Source: Photobacterium jeanii (GTDB taxonomy: Bacteria > Pseudomonadota > Gammaproteobacteria > Enterobacterales > Vibrionaceae). From it: 37,319 nt of DNA. The notes under the pieces are model-generated. The model did no database searches, was not told where the DNA came from, and saw nothing but the letters and a program-made list of their open reading frames with translations. Position numbers and translations under genes: made by a program. How positions within the stretch are numbered: position 1 is the first letter of the stretch; each line of letters begins with the position of its first letter. Below, piece by piece: positions 17,843 through 26,427 of the stretch. The DNA is taken from contig NZ_LVHF01000013.1 in the NCBI RefSeq assembly GCF_001650345.1, forward strand, positions 1 through 37,319, given 5' to 3'.

Positions 17843-17870
17843 TTGCATTCGTCAGTTTTCGGAGTAAAAT
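17843..17870 (+). promoter_or_regulatory. Candidate sigma-70 promoter of rpsP operon
   Basis: TTGCAT (17843-17848), 16-nt spacer, TAAAAT (17865-17870). It lies downstream of the ffh stop and upstream of the leader hairpin, which fits a separate promoter for rpsP-rimM-trmD-rplS. Confidence 0.55.
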
Positions 17871-17889
17871 TCCCGAGCTTAATTTGGCA

Positions 17890-17922
17890 CGGCCCTCGTT
17901 GTTTCAACGAGGGCAATTTTTA
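17890..17922 (+). terminator. Hairpin with T-run between ffh and rpsP
   Basis: Nine-base-pair stem GCCCTCGTT/AACGAGGGC, loop GTTTC, then AATTTTTATT. It can terminate ffh transcripts. If the promoter at 17843-17870 is used it lies in the rpsP leader and could act as an attenuator. Confidence 0.75.
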
Positions 17923-17947
17923 TTCACAGTAATGCAAAGAGGACGAT

Positions 17948-18199
17948 ATGGTTACCATTCGTTTGGCACGTCACGGCGCTAAAAAGCGTCCTTTCTATCA
18001 CATCGTAGTTGCTGATTCACGTTGTTCACGTGACGGTCGTAACATCGAGCGTATCGGTTTCTTCAACCCTGTAGCTAAGGGCCAAGAAGAGCGTCTACGT
18101 CTTGATCTAGACCGCGTAAACCACTGGGTTGGTCAAGGTGCAACTGTATCTGACCGCGCAGCTAAACTAATCAAAGACGCAGCGAAAGCAGCAGCTTAA
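17948..18199 (+). CDS. rpsP: 30S ribosomal protein S16
   Basis: 83 residues. Starts [20 protein letters not shown], the S16 signature. Small-subunit assembly protein binding 16S rRNA. GAGGA lies 6 nt before the ATG. First gene of rpsP-rimM-trmD-rplS, with a 29-nt gap to rimM. Codon use is strongly biased to CGT for Arg, as in highly expressed genes. Confidence 0.98.
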   Translation: MVTIRLARHGAKKRPFYHIVVADSRCSRDGRNIERIGFFNPVAKGQEERLRLDLDRVNHWVGQGATVSDRAAKLIKDAAKAAA

Positions 18200-18228
18200 T
18201 TAGTCATTTATAGGGTAGAAGAGAAACG

Positions 18229-18762
18229 ATGAGTTCTAAAAACCAAGACCACGTAATTGTCGGTAAACTCGGTGCCACCTATGGTATCAAGGGTTGGCTC
18301 AAAGTTTTTTCCTACACCGAACAATCTGAAAGCATTTTCTCTTACACCCCTTGGCTGATTAAAGTGAAGGGCGAGTGGAAAGAGTTCCACGTTGATTCGT
18401 GGAAACGCCATGGTCAAGGACTAGTAGCTAAGCTTGAAGGTTTGGACGTTCGCGAGGACGCTCAAGTATTCACTAATGCTGAAGTTGCCGTATCTGCAGA
18501 CCAGCTACCTGCGCTGTCGGATGAAGAATTCTACTGGCGCGAGTTGTTTGGTATGTCTGTGATGACTACCGAAGGTTACGACCTAGGTAAAGTGACTGAC
18601 ATCCTGGAAACAGGTTCAAACGACGTTTTAGTAGTTAAAGCAAATTTAAAAGATGCTTTCGGGCAGAAGGAACGCTTAATCCCGTTCCTCGATGAGCAGG
18701 TCATCAAGTCGATTGATCGCACTGCTCAGCGGATCGAAGTTGACTGGGATCCTGGATTTTAA
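18229..18762 (+). CDS. rimM: Ribosome maturation factor RimM
   Basis: 177 residues. Assists maturation of the 30S head and binds S19. N-terminal RimM domain ([17 protein letters not shown]) and C-terminal PRC barrel starting near YWRELFGM (about 102), with LIPF near the end. Second gene of the operon, 21 nt before trmD. The start has GAAGAGA upstream. Confidence 0.97.
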   Translation: MSSKNQDHVIVGKLGATYGIKGWLKVFSYTEQSESIFSYTPWLIKVKGEWKEFHVDSWKRHGQGLVAKLEGLDVREDAQVFTNAEVAVSADQLPALSDEEFYWRELFGMSVMTTEGYDLGKVTDILETGSNDVLVVKANLKDAFGQKERLIPFLDEQVIKSIDRTAQRIEVDWDPGF

Positions 18763-18783
18763 TCCCCGGTAATAGGTGAGCAA

Positions 18784-19530
18784 ATGAAAGTCGGCATTAT
18801 CAGCCTCTTTCCTGAAATGTTCAGTGCCATTACCAATTTTGGGGTAACAGGTCAGGCGGTAAAAAAAGGCCTTGTGTCAGTGGAAACTTGGAATCCTCGT
18901 GATTTCACCCACGACAAACATCGTACGGTTGACGATCGACCATACGGTGGCGGACCAGGTATGTTGATGATGGTGCAGCCTTTGCGCGATGCCATTCACA
19001 CTGCCAAACAGTCTGTAGAAGGTCAGACTAAAGTCATTTACCTATCACCTCAGGGCCGTAAGCTTGATCAAGCAGGTGTTGAGGAGTTGGCTAAGAATGA
19101 GAACTTGATTCTTATTTGTGGCCGCTACGAAGGGGTAGATGAGCGCATTATCCAACAAGAGGTAGACGAAGAATGGTCTATTGGGGATTTTGTGCTGACT
19201 GGGGGCGAGCTACCAGCCATGACCTTAGTTGATGCAGTCGTGCGGTTTGTACCGGGCGTACTGGGTGACTTTGCGTCGGCAGAAGAAGATTCTTTTGCCA
19301 ATGGGTTGTTAGATTGTCCACATTATACGCGTCCTGAAGTACTAGACGATCAGGAAGTGCCAAAGGTACTTCTGTCTGGTAATCACAAGGACATTAGTCG
19401 CTGGCGAATGAAACAATCGCTAGGCCGTACTTGGCTGAGAAGACCAGAGCTCCTGGAAAACCTAGCTCTGACTGACGATCAGGAATTCTTGCTCGCGGAA
19501 TTTATTCGCGAATATAAAGCAAGCAATTAA
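18784..19530 (+). CDS. trmD: tRNA (guanine37-N1)-methyltransferase
   Basis: 248 residues. SAM-dependent SPOUT enzyme that methylates G37 next to the anticodon, preventing +1 frameshifting. Seen: [13 protein letters not shown] start, YGGGPGMLM near residue 58, SAM-binding knot segments [10 protein letters not shown] and [15 protein letters not shown], and the C-terminal helical domain. It overlaps neither neighbour: 21 nt after rimM, 36 nt before rplS. Confidence 0.98.
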   Translation: MKVGIISLFPEMFSAITNFGVTGQAVKKGLVSVETWNPRDFTHDKHRTVDDRPYGGGPGMLMMVQPLRDAIHTAKQSVEGQTKVIYLSPQGRKLDQAGVEELAKNENLILICGRYEGVDERIIQQEVDEEWSIGDFVLTGGELPAMTLVDAVVRFVPGVLGDFASAEEDSFANGLLDCPHYTRPEVLDDQEVPKVLLSGNHKDISRWRMKQSLGRTWLRRPELLENLALTDDQEFLLAEFIREYKASN

Positions 19531-19566
19531 TTAATTTAGTATCAGTTTATTCTAGGGTATACACCA

Positions 19567-19920
19567 ATGAGTAACATCATCAAGCAGCTCGAAGACGAGC
19601 AACTAAAACAAGACCTACCAACTTTTGCACCTGGTGACACTGTTGTTGTTCAGGTTAAAGTAAAAGAAGGTGAGCGTGAGCGTCTACAGGCGTTCGAAGG
19701 CGTAGTTATCGCTAAGCGTAACCGTGGTCTACACTCTGCATTCACTGTTCGTAAAATCTCGAACGGCGAAGGCGTTGAGCGTGCGTTCCAAACTCACTCT
19801 CCACTAGTTGACAGCATTACTGTTAAACGTCGTGGTCAAGTACGTCGTGCCAAACTGTACTACCTACGTGAGCGTTCAGGTAAAGCGGCTCGTATCAAAG
19901 AGAAACTAGCTCGCAAATAA
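19567..19920 (+). CDS. rplS: 50S ribosomal protein L19
   Basis: 117 residues. L19 at the subunit interface. Signature [20 protein letters not shown] cut to its core PGDTV and [11 protein letters not shown], with [10 protein letters not shown] at the end. Nearly all Arg codons are CGT or CGC, matching the tRNA-Arg(ACG) array. Last gene of the operon. Confidence 0.98.
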   Translation: MSNIIKQLEDEQLKQDLPTFAPGDTVVVQVKVKEGERERLQAFEGVVIAKRNRGLHSAFTVRKISNGEGVERAFQTHSPLVDSITVKRRGQVRRAKLYYLRERSGKAARIKEKLARK

Positions 19921-19943
19921 TTGAACGTGTAAGACGTTTATTG

Positions 19944-19972
19944 AAAAGCCCGCCATTTGGCGGGCTTTTTTT
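19944..19972. terminator. Terminator after rplS
   Basis: Stem AAAGCCCGCC/GGCGGGCTTT, 4-nt loop, seven T on the plus strand. On the minus strand four T follow, so it may also end the minus-strand outer-membrane protein gene that stops at 20039. Confidence 0.93.
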
Positions 19973-20038
19973 GTTGGGTGCTTCGAAGCAAGATAAAGCC
20001 ATGCTATTGGGCGACGTATGGAAATTACACCGTCGCGC

Positions 20039-20587
20039 TTAGAATAGAAATTGCAGACCTAAAGTGAAGGTATTCGCGCTAAAGCCACGAGGCATGTCGA
20101 GATATTGCATTTCACCACTCACCATTAAGTTATGGTTAAACGGGGCTTTGATACCGACGGCGACGTAAGGGCGCACACCACCAAACTCATCATTTCCACG
20201 CTCACCATTACCCCAATGACTGTACTGTAAGCTGGTGTAGTTGGCGCCAACTTTACCGTAAGCCAGTAACATGTTGCTGATAGGCAGTTCACCACGCAGT
20301 GCCATTACCGCGCCTCGGTAGTCAACATATTCTTTGTGGGTGTCGGTATCGGTCAGCGAGGCTTTACCGCTGGCATTCGAGAAAATACCGGCTTCGAGTG
20401 ACATCGAATAAGTAAAAGCGAACGAATAGCCGACTTGGGTGATCCAGCCACTATCGTGGTTATCACCAACGGTCAGGTTGGAATAACCGCCTTGAAAGTA
20501 AACTTGGTTGTAGGCTGAAGCGGTCGCAGGTAACAGCGAGCATGCTAGCAGCGCGAGCGTACCGCCAGCGTGAGAGAGTTTCATCAT
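20039..20587 (-). CDS. Small outer-membrane beta-barrel protein
   Basis: 182 residues. Signal peptide with likely cleavage after ATASA. The mature protein has alternating hydrophobic and polar strands (YFQGGYSNLTVG, GYSFAFTYSMSLEAGIF, PYVAVGIKA) and ends in Phe (LQFLF), the BamA recognition signature of an outer-membrane barrel. About 160 residues suggests an eight-stranded OmpX/OmpA-type barrel. The specific function is unknown. AGGA lies 5 nt before the ATG, and a good sigma-70 promoter is upstream. In E. coli this position next to rplS holds yfiB, an OmpA-domain lipoprotein, but the two do not look related. Confidence 0.8.
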   Translation of the reverse strand: MMKLSHAGGTLALLACSLLPATASAYNQVYFQGGYSNLTVGDNHDSGWITQVGYSFAFTYSMSLEAGIFSNASGKASLTDTDTHKEYVDYRGAVMALRGELPISNMLLAYGKVGANYTSLQYSHWGNGERGNDEFGGVRPYVAVGIKAPFNHNLMVSGEMQYLDMPRGFSANTFTLGLQFLF

Positions 20588-20611
20588 GGTATCCTGTCGA
20601 AAATTTCGAGC

Positions 20612-20640
20612 AATATACCGTCCGATGTGTCGTTTATCAA
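20612..20640 (-). promoter_or_regulatory. Sigma-70 promoter of the beta-barrel gene
   Basis: On the minus strand TTGATA (20640-20635), a 17-nt spacer, then TATATT (20617-20612). The start of translation is about 25 nt below the -10 box, so the leader is short. Confidence 0.7.
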
Positions 20641-20730
20641 ATGACTTATAGGATTATCATTAATTTACCTGATGATAGTGGTACGTGAGTCAAACTCACT
20701 GGGTATACTAAGTCTATCTAGTTCTTAAAT

Positions 20731-20760
20731 GAAAAAAAGCCAGCTTAGAAAGCTGGCTTT
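20731..20760 (-). terminator. Terminator of cstA
   Basis: Ten-base-pair stem AAAGCCAGCT/AGCTGGCTTT with loop TAGAA. On the minus strand it ends in seven T. It lies 33 nt after the cstA stop. Confidence 0.92.
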
Positions 20761-20792
20761 GATCGTTATGGGAACGGGAGAACTAAGTTTGG

Positions 20793-22271
20793 TTATACGG
20801 TTTCTAGCTTACCGTCTTCTTCGTCCGCAAGGTCGGTTTCACCTTTACCTTTGGACTTCTTAATAACAATGGTAGTGATCGCCAAGCTGCTGATGATACC
20901 TACGATTGTTGACACCGTCATTGGCAGGCCAAAGCCAAGTTGGGCGTTGCTAAGAATGAAGGTGATACATACTGTAGTCATGAAGATAGCTGGCACCGTG
21001 GTTACCCAGTGTAGCTTGTTATGACGGAGTAGGTAAGCAGATGCAGTCCATAGCATCATTACCGCTGTTGATTGGTTAGCAAAGCCGAAGTAACGCCAGA
21101 TGATGCCGAAATCGACTTGAGTTAGCACACCACCTAATACGAACAGTGGCAGTGCCATTAGTAGGCGATTGCGTAGCGTTTTTTGCTCCATGTTGAAGTA
21201 TTCAGCTAGGATCAAACGGCTTGAGCGGAAAGCGGTATCGCCTGATGTGATAGGTAGGATAACCACACCCAAGAAAGCAACTACACCACCTACAACACCC
21301 AGTAGACCGATAGATGAGTTGTAAACCACGCTACCTGGGCCACCATTTTTCACCGCTTCTGCAAGTGATTCTACTGAGCCGAAGAAAGACAGCGCGAGTG
21401 CACACCAGATCAGGGCGATGATGCCTTCACCAATCATCGCACCGTAAAATACGAAGCGACCATTTTTTTCATTCTCAACACAACGCGCCATCAAAGGTGA
21501 TTGAGTGGCGTGGAAGCCAGAGATAGCACCACAAGCGATAGTGATGAATAGCGCAGGCCACAGTGGGAGATCGTTCGGGTTCATGTTAGTGAACATCTGG
21601 CTCATTTCGTAATCGCCCAGTAGCGTGTGTTCGCTAGACAGTGCGATAGCGGTGATCAGACCGACAGACATGAAGATCAGTAGGGCACCAAACAGTGGGT
21701 AAAAGCGGCCAATGATTTTATCGACTGGCACAATGGTCGCGATGATGTAGTAAGCAAAAATGACGACTACCATAGTGGTCATCGACATCCCGATGTTAGT
21801 TTGCTCGTTAACAAGGTTAGTGATCATGCCTGCTGGTGCTGATACAAACACCACACCCACCAATAGCAACAGTACGATAGCAAAAATATTCATAAAGTGT
21901 TTTGCACCGTTGCCTAGGTAGCGACCGGTCAGGGTTGGCACGGATGCACCGCCGTTACGTACCGACAGCATACCCGAGAAGTAATCGTGTACTGCGCCTG
22001 CGAAGATACAGCCAAGTACAATCCACAGCATTGCTGCCGGACCATACAATGCCCCCATGATAGGACCAAAAATAGGACCAACACCTGCGATATTTAGCAG
22101 TTGTACTAGGTACACTTTTTTAGTCGACATTGGCACATAGTCAACACCGTCCGTTTTGGTATATGCCGGAGTTTGGCGCTTTTCATTTACACCAAATACT
22201 TTTTCAATGAATGCGCCGTAGAGGAAGTATCCTCCAATCAGGGCGCCAACGCAGAGTAAGAACCAAGTCAT
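20793..22271 (-). CDS. cstA: CstA-family transporter, probable pyruvate carrier
   Basis: 492 residues from ATG 22271. The frame is open to 22343, but MTWFLLCVGALIGGYFLYG is the expected hydrophobic N-terminus. Polytopic inner-membrane protein of the CstA family: GVGPIFGPIMGALYGPAAM, HDYFSGMLSVRNGG, and SGFHATQSPLMARC are hallmark motifs. E. coli CstA and BtsT (YjiY), about 700 residues, import peptides or pyruvate with H+. This protein is much shorter and keeps mainly the N-terminal core. The upstream BtsR-type operators and the adjacent btsSR genes argue for a BtsT-like pyruvate carrier. The name cstA is used for the family only. Confidence 0.9.
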   Translation of the reverse strand: MTWFLLCVGALIGGYFLYGAFIEKVFGVNEKRQTPAYTKTDGVDYVPMSTKKVYLVQLLNIAGVGPIFGPIMGALYGPAAMLWIVLGCIFAGAVHDYFSGMLSVRNGGASVPTLTGRYLGNGAKHFMNIFAIVLLLLVGVVFVSAPAGMITNLVNEQTNIGMSMTTMVVVIFAYYIIATIVPVDKIIGRFYPLFGALLIFMSVGLITAIALSSEHTLLGDYEMSQMFTNMNPNDLPLWPALFITIACGAISGFHATQSPLMARCVENEKNGRFVFYGAMIGEGIIALIWCALALSFFGSVESLAEAVKNGGPGSVVYNSSIGLLGVVGGVVAFLGVVILPITSGDTAFRSSRLILAEYFNMEQKTLRNRLLMALPLFVLGGVLTQVDFGIIWRYFGFANQSTAVMMLWTASAYLLRHNKLHWVTTVPAIFMTTVCITFILSNAQLGFGLPMTVSTIVGIISSLAITTIVIKKSKGKGETDLADEEDGKLETV

Positions 22272-22355
22272 TTTGTTTTCTCGCTGTGTTATTGGGGGCT
22301 TGTTGATACGGTGCCATGTTACGCTGCAGGTGCTGGGATGCACGGGCTAAAACCT

Positions 22356-22403
22356 TGAGTGGTTATATATCGTGGTGAGTGGTCGATATACTGGCTGAAT
22401 GGT
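22356..22403 (-). promoter_or_regulatory. Triple direct repeat, probable BtsR operator
   Basis: On the minus strand ACCATTCA (22403-22396), ACCACTCA (22383-22376) and ACCACTCA (22363-22356), spaced exactly 20 bp start to start. The E. coli BtsR (YehT) site is described as two direct repeats ACC(G/A)CT(C/T)A with a 13-bp spacer; here the spacer is 12. The last repeat ends 84 bp before the cstA ATG, a suitable place for activation. The BtsR gene is the next gene upstream. Confidence 0.75.
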
Positions 22404-22579
22404 TAGCGAGGTTTTGACGCTTCCTCGGTGAGAGAAAGGGGCATAAAAGCCGTATTTATCGTGAAGAATTATCCAACCGATTGAAAGCTAAATGCTTATT
22501 GCTGAAAGGGCGAGAAAGTTTGTTTTATCTGCAGTAAAAAGCGGGATACACAGACAGAAAAAGCGCCTTGTGGCTGTAT

Positions 22580-22595
22580 TGTGAGGTGCCCCACA
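22580..22595. promoter_or_regulatory. CRP-like site upstream of cstA
   Basis: TGTGA-GGTGCC-CCACA, one mismatch from TGTGA-N6-TCACA. It is about 180 bp upstream of the repeats, far for direct activation. E. coli btsT is known to need cAMP-CRP besides BtsR, so the site is of interest. Confidence 0.45.
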
Positions 22596-22675
22596 AACAG
22601 CCATTACGGTGAAATAATAGTGGCTCAATTATCGTGTTTCTGAGCCTCATATTGCCATGCTCGTAGTGAATAAGA

Positions 22676-23389
22676 TCACCCAAGGCCGTATCTGTCTTTG
22701 AGCTCTTTTAAGTAGCGACGGCTGACTGGTACTTGAGCGCCATGTAAGGTCGTGATTTCAGCTAATCCATTTTCCAGTAGTTTGATTTCGCGAATTGCCT
22801 GCGGGTGGATCAGGTACTGGCGATGACAGCGGATCAACGGCGTTTTTTCTTCTAACACCTTGAGAGTGAGCTGAGTGGTGGCTTGGCTATCTTGGGTTAG
22901 TACGTGTACCCCGGATAAATCCGAATACGCGGTTTCAATCTCATCGGGGCGGAGCAAGATAATGCGGTTGTGCCCACAACAAGGGATCAATTCCAACATC
23001 TCGTGGGTGACCGGTGAGTAGTCGCTCGGGGCACATTCACGCTTGAGGCGAGCAATGGTTTTATTCAGCCTTGCGGTTTCAACGGGTTTGAGCAAGTAAT
23101 CGAAGGCATTGTCTTCAAACGCTTTGAGTGCGTACTCATCGTAAGCGGTGACAAACACCACTTTGGGCATGGTTTCTGGGTCTAGCATGCTCAGCATCTC
23201 AATTCCAGTGATTTGCGGCATCTGGATATCAAGGAAAATCACATCAGGCTTGAGCGTGTTGATTTTCTTGAGCCCTTCAATGGCGTTGTGGCAGCTGTCG
23301 ATCACGTCCACTTCGCCGGTCTCGTTAAGAAGATCAATCAGCTCCTCACGGGCATACAGTTCGTCGTCAATAACCAGTGCTTTAAGCAT
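22676..23389 (-). CDS. btsR: LytTR response regulator BtsR
   Basis: 237 residues from ATG 23389. The frame extends to 23464 without a plausible start; GGAG lies 10 nt before 23389. Receiver domain with acidic pocket Asp8-Asp9, phospho-acceptor Asp54 (FLDIQMP), Thr in FVTAYDEYALKAF, and Lys of LLKPV. C-terminal LytTR DNA-binding domain (about 140-237) with CHRQYLIHPQAIREI and VPVSRRYLKEL. It overlaps the btsS 3' end by 8 nt (23382-23389), so the pair is translationally coupled. The E. coli homologue activates btsT in response to pyruvate. Confidence 0.95.
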   Translation of the reverse strand: MLKALVIDDELYAREELIDLLNETGEVDVIDSCHNAIEGLKKINTLKPDVIFLDIQMPQITGIEMLSMLDPETMPKVVFVTAYDEYALKAFEDNAFDYLLKPVETARLNKTIARLKRECAPSDYSPVTHEMLELIPCCGHNRIILLRPDEIETAYSDLSGVHVLTQDSQATTQLTLKVLEEKTPLIRCHRQYLIHPQAIREIKLLENGLAEITTLHGAQVPVSRRYLKELKDRYGLG

Positions 23390-25082
23390 GCGCAGGATTC
23401 TCCGTTGGTGACACTGAGGATACAGGTAGGGTAATGGTAGCTTGGGTACGGTGTTCTGGTTCACAGTGCATATGAAGCCCGAACTGTTTTCCGAACATAT
23501 TTTTCAATCGCTTATCGACGATTTTCATTCCTAGCCCACTTTCTTCACCGACAGGTTGGTAGCTGCCAGCGTTGTCTTCGACCACCAAGCGAACAGCATC
23601 GTGATCGACTTGCCCTTTGATATGAATGATACCATTCTCAAGCAGATTTGAAGTGCCGTGCTTGATGGCATTTTCAACCAAAGGTTGCAGCGTAAAAGTC
23701 GGCAATTTTAAGCTAAGTAGTTGCTCGGGTACCTCGACGGTGACACTCAAGCGATCGGAAAAACGAGCCAGTTCAATTTCGAGATAGGCATTAACGTGTT
23801 GTAGCTCTTCTTCCAGCGACACGGTTTCAATGTTTTGCTTGAGGTTGCGACGGAAAAACTGCGACAGATGCTGGATCAACTGACGGGCTTTGTCTGGGTC
23901 ACGACGGATCACCGCGTTAATCGTATTAAGGGCATTGAACAGAAAGTGCGGGTTCACTTGGGCTTGCAGCAGGCGCAGTTCCGCTTGGGTAAGCAGGGTT
24001 TGTTGCTGAACAAAGCGCCCCGTTAAGATCTGGTTGGAGAGCAGTTTAGCGATCCCTTCACCTAAGGTGACATTGACGGTTGAGAACAGCTTTCGCTTCG
24101 GTTCGTATAACTTGATGGTTCCCAGCACTTCGTTATTACCGCCAACGAGTGGGATCACCAAAGCTGACCCCAGTTTGCACTTTTCATGGAGCGAGCAGCA
24201 ATAAGGAATATCGTAACCATCGGCGTAGACCAGCTCGCAGTTATCAATCGCACGACGCGTATAACCCGATGAGATCGGGGTATCTGGCAAGTGGTGGTCG
24301 TCGCCAATACCAATGAAAGCCAAAATCTTATTGCGGTCGGTGATTGCGACAGCGCCAACCCCAGTTTCTTCATACACGATTTGGGCAATTTGCTTGGAGT
24401 TTTCCTTGTTAAAGCCTTGGCTCAAGATCCCTACCGAGCGCTGGGCGATTTTTAGTGCTCGACTAGAAAAGGCGGCAGAGTATTTTTCGTAAATGGTTTT
24501 ACGATCTTGGATGATACTCATGAACATTGCTGCACCGAGTGAGTTCGCGATCACCATTGGTAGGGCAATCGCGCTGACCAAGTGCAAAGCTTGGTCGAAT
24601 GGTTTTGCCACCAGTAAGATGATCAGCATCTGGACGATTTCGGCAAATAGGGTGATCGTAAAAACAATGGCAGGTTTGAACAGCTGCTCGATCTGACGGG
24701 TTCGCACTAAATACAGGTGCAGCAAGCCACCCATTAAGCCTTCCATGGTGGTGGAAATGGCGCACGCGACATCGGTAAAGCCTCCCATTGAGTAACGGTG
24801 AAGCCCACCTGTTAATCCCACGGCAAAGCCAACCACAGGACCGCCCAATAAGCCGCCCATCACAGCACCAATGGCGCGCGTGTTAGCGATAGCATCTTCT
24901 ATATTTAAACCAAAGTAAGTACCTAAAATACAGAATAGCGAGAACAGTACATAGCAAGAGAGGCGCTGCGACCAACGGCCAGACACGGTCGTGATTGGCA
25001 TGAATAGTGGGGTTTTGCTAAGCAGATAAGCTATCACCAGATAGACACTGAGCTGTTGCAGTAATGAGAAAATCAGTTCCAT
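23382..25082 (-). CDS. btsS: LytS-type sensor histidine kinase BtsS
   Basis: 566 residues from ATG 25082. An ATG at 25124 is in frame, but MELIFSLLQQLSVYLVIAYL aligns with the E. coli BtsS N-terminus. N-terminal 5TM-LYT sensor region (to about 200) with the strongly conserved NTRAIGAVMGGLLGGPVVG. GAF domain (about 215-345) with ITDRNKILAFIGIGDDHHLP. Kinase domain with phospho-His in QVNPHFLFNALNT, N-box LQPLVENAIKHGTS and G-box GLGMKIVDKRL. E. coli BtsS is a high-affinity pyruvate sensor; close similarity along the whole length suggests the same ligand here. Confidence 0.95.
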   Translation of the reverse strand: MELIFSLLQQLSVYLVIAYLLSKTPLFMPITTVSGRWSQRLSCYVLFSLFCILGTYFGLNIEDAIANTRAIGAVMGGLLGGPVVGFAVGLTGGLHRYSMGGFTDVACAISTTMEGLMGGLLHLYLVRTRQIEQLFKPAIVFTITLFAEIVQMLIILLVAKPFDQALHLVSAIALPMVIANSLGAAMFMSIIQDRKTIYEKYSAAFSSRALKIAQRSVGILSQGFNKENSKQIAQIVYEETGVGAVAITDRNKILAFIGIGDDHHLPDTPISSGYTRRAIDNCELVYADGYDIPYCCSLHEKCKLGSALVIPLVGGNNEVLGTIKLYEPKRKLFSTVNVTLGEGIAKLLSNQILTGRFVQQQTLLTQAELRLLQAQVNPHFLFNALNTINAVIRRDPDKARQLIQHLSQFFRRNLKQNIETVSLEEELQHVNAYLEIELARFSDRLSVTVEVPEQLLSLKLPTFTLQPLVENAIKHGTSNLLENGIIHIKGQVDHDAVRLVVEDNAGSYQPVGEESGLGMKIVDKRLKNMFGKQFGLHMHCEPEHRTQATITLPVSSVSPTENPAHA

Positions 25083-25164
25083 GGTGGTGTCCAAAATCGG
25101 TATCGAAAAGTGATGAAATGACATGGTACTGAGTAATGCTGGTTAGGCTCAATCTTTCTTTGTG

Positions 25165-25182
25165 TGTAAATTAATATTTACG
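25165..25182 (+). promoter_or_regulatory. TyrR box 1 (strong type) upstream of aroF
   Basis: TGTAAA-TTAATA-TTTACG, one mismatch from the TyrR consensus TGTAAA-N6-TTTACA. It lies between the divergent btsS and aroF genes. Confidence 0.75.
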
Positions 25183-25184
25183 GT

Positions 25185-25202
25185 TGGTAATTAATCTTTA
25201 CA
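25185..25202 (+). promoter_or_regulatory. TyrR box 2 (weak type) upstream of aroF
   Basis: TGGTAA-TTAATC-TTTACA; the right half is perfect, the left half has two mismatches. It is exactly 20 bp (two helical turns) from box 1, the strong-weak pairing typical of tyrosine-dependent TyrR repression. A possible aroF promoter follows: TTGCCA (25208-25213), 18 nt, TAATGT (25232-25237). Confidence 0.65.
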
Positions 25203-25342
25203 GTGGGTTGCCAAGGCGGGAAAAGCCTTGCTAATGTGATCCAACAGGCATCGCGAATGGTGCATCTGATTTTATTCGTTTATTGATGAATGCTATTTCA
25301 TTGTCGTATTGACCATTGCAGCAGATTTACAGGGAAGCCCAA

Positions 25343-26413
25343 ATGCACAAAGACCAACTCAATAATATTCATATTCAAGATGAACAAGTGCTGATTACGC
25401 CAGATCAGCTCAAACAAAAGCTTCCTGTGAGTGAATCGGCATTAGCGTTTATTCAGCAATCGCGTAAAACCATTGCCGACATTATTCATAAGCGAGATCA
25501 CCGCTTATTGGTGGTCTGTGGTCCATGTTCAATCCACGATATTGATGCAGCTAAAGCCTATGCACAAAAATTAAAAGCCCTGTCGCAGGAGCTCGATGAT
25601 CAGCTCTACATCGTGATGCGAGTGTACTTTGAAAAGCCACGTACAACGGTGGGATGGAAAGGGCTGATTAACGACCCGCACCTAGATGGCTCTTTTGAAG
25701 TTGAAGAAGGGCTGCATATTGCTCGCCAATTGCTGATTGATTTGGTGGAAATGGGGAGCCCGCTGGCAACCGAAGCGCTTGACCCGATCAGCCCACAATA
25801 CATTGGCGATTTGTTCAGTTGGGCGGCGATTGGTGCCCGTACCACGGAATCGCAAACTCACCGTGAAATGGCAAGTGGCTTGTCGATGCCGGTGGGTTTT
25901 AAGAATGGAACTGACGGTAGTTTGGGTACCTCGATCAATGCGATGCAAGCCGCGGCTTCAGGTCACCGTTTTATGGGGATCAACCGTCAAGGTCAGGTAG
26001 CTTTGCTTAATACTCAGGGTAATCCTGACGGTCATGTGATTCTACGTGGTGGTAAACAAACCAATTATGACTCGGTATCCGTCACCGAGTGTGAAAACGA
26101 GATGGTCGCGGCAGGTCTTTCGCCATCCTTGATGGTAGACTGTAGCCACGCTAACTCGCGTAAAGATTACCGTCGTCAACCGCTGGTGGCTGAGGATGTG
26201 ATCCACCAAATCCGCGAAGGTAACCAATCAATTATCGGCTTGATGCTGGAAAGTCATCTTAATGAAGGCAATCAGAGCGCGGATTTGCCGCGTGAAGAGA
26301 TGGCATACGGGGTATCAATTACCGATGCTTGTATTAATTGGCAGAGCACAGAGTCGCTACTTCGCCATGCGCACAAAGAGTTAGTCCCGTTTTTGCAAGA
26401 ACGTAATCAATAA
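25343..26413 (+). CDS. aroF: DAHP synthase, tyrosine-sensitive type
   Basis: 356 residues from ATG 25343, the exact length of E. coli AroF. AGGGA is 8 nt upstream. An in-frame TTG at 25316 has no support. Condenses phosphoenolpyruvate and erythrose 4-phosphate, the first step of aromatic amino-acid synthesis. Class I signatures: [12 protein letters not shown] (metal Cys), [20 protein letters not shown] (PEP site), [30 protein letters not shown]. Linkage to tyrA 14 nt downstream and the TyrR boxes point to the Tyr-inhibited isozyme. Confidence 0.96.
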   Translation: MHKDQLNNIHIQDEQVLITPDQLKQKLPVSESALAFIQQSRKTIADIIHKRDHRLLVVCGPCSIHDIDAAKAYAQKLKALSQELDDQLYIVMRVYFEKPRTTVGWKGLINDPHLDGSFEVEEGLHIARQLLIDLVEMGSPLATEALDPISPQYIGDLFSWAAIGARTTESQTHREMASGLSMPVGFKNGTDGSLGTSINAMQAAASGHRFMGINRQGQVALLNTQGNPDGHVILRGGKQTNYDSVSVTECENEMVAAGLSPSLMVDCSHANSRKDYRRQPLVAEDVIHQIREGNQSIIGLMLESHLNEGNQSADLPREEMAYGVSITDACINWQSTESLLRHAHKELVPFLQERNQ

Positions 26414-26427
26414 TACGGAAACAGGTC

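Larger units (their letters stand above)
22344..22675. other. Intergenic region between btsR and cstA
   Basis: About 400 bp from the btsR stop to the cstA ATG. It holds the triple repeat (22356-22403) and a CRP-like site (22580-22595). The CRP-like site is embedded in an inverted repeat GGCTGT/ACAGCC (22572-22602). A second weak inverted repeat GGCTCA/TGAGCC (22622-22646) could be part of btsR termination but has no T-run. No ORF is supported. Confidence 0.6.

Noticed and set aside
20641..20670. Fur-like TTAATGATAATCC upstream of the beta-barrel gene
   Set aside because: Only one half of the palindrome is recognisable.
20685..20699. GTGAGT-CAA-ACTCAC inverted repeat
   Set aside because: Perfect but only 6 bp per arm, with no partner site and about 45 bp upstream of the -35 box; too short to call an operator.
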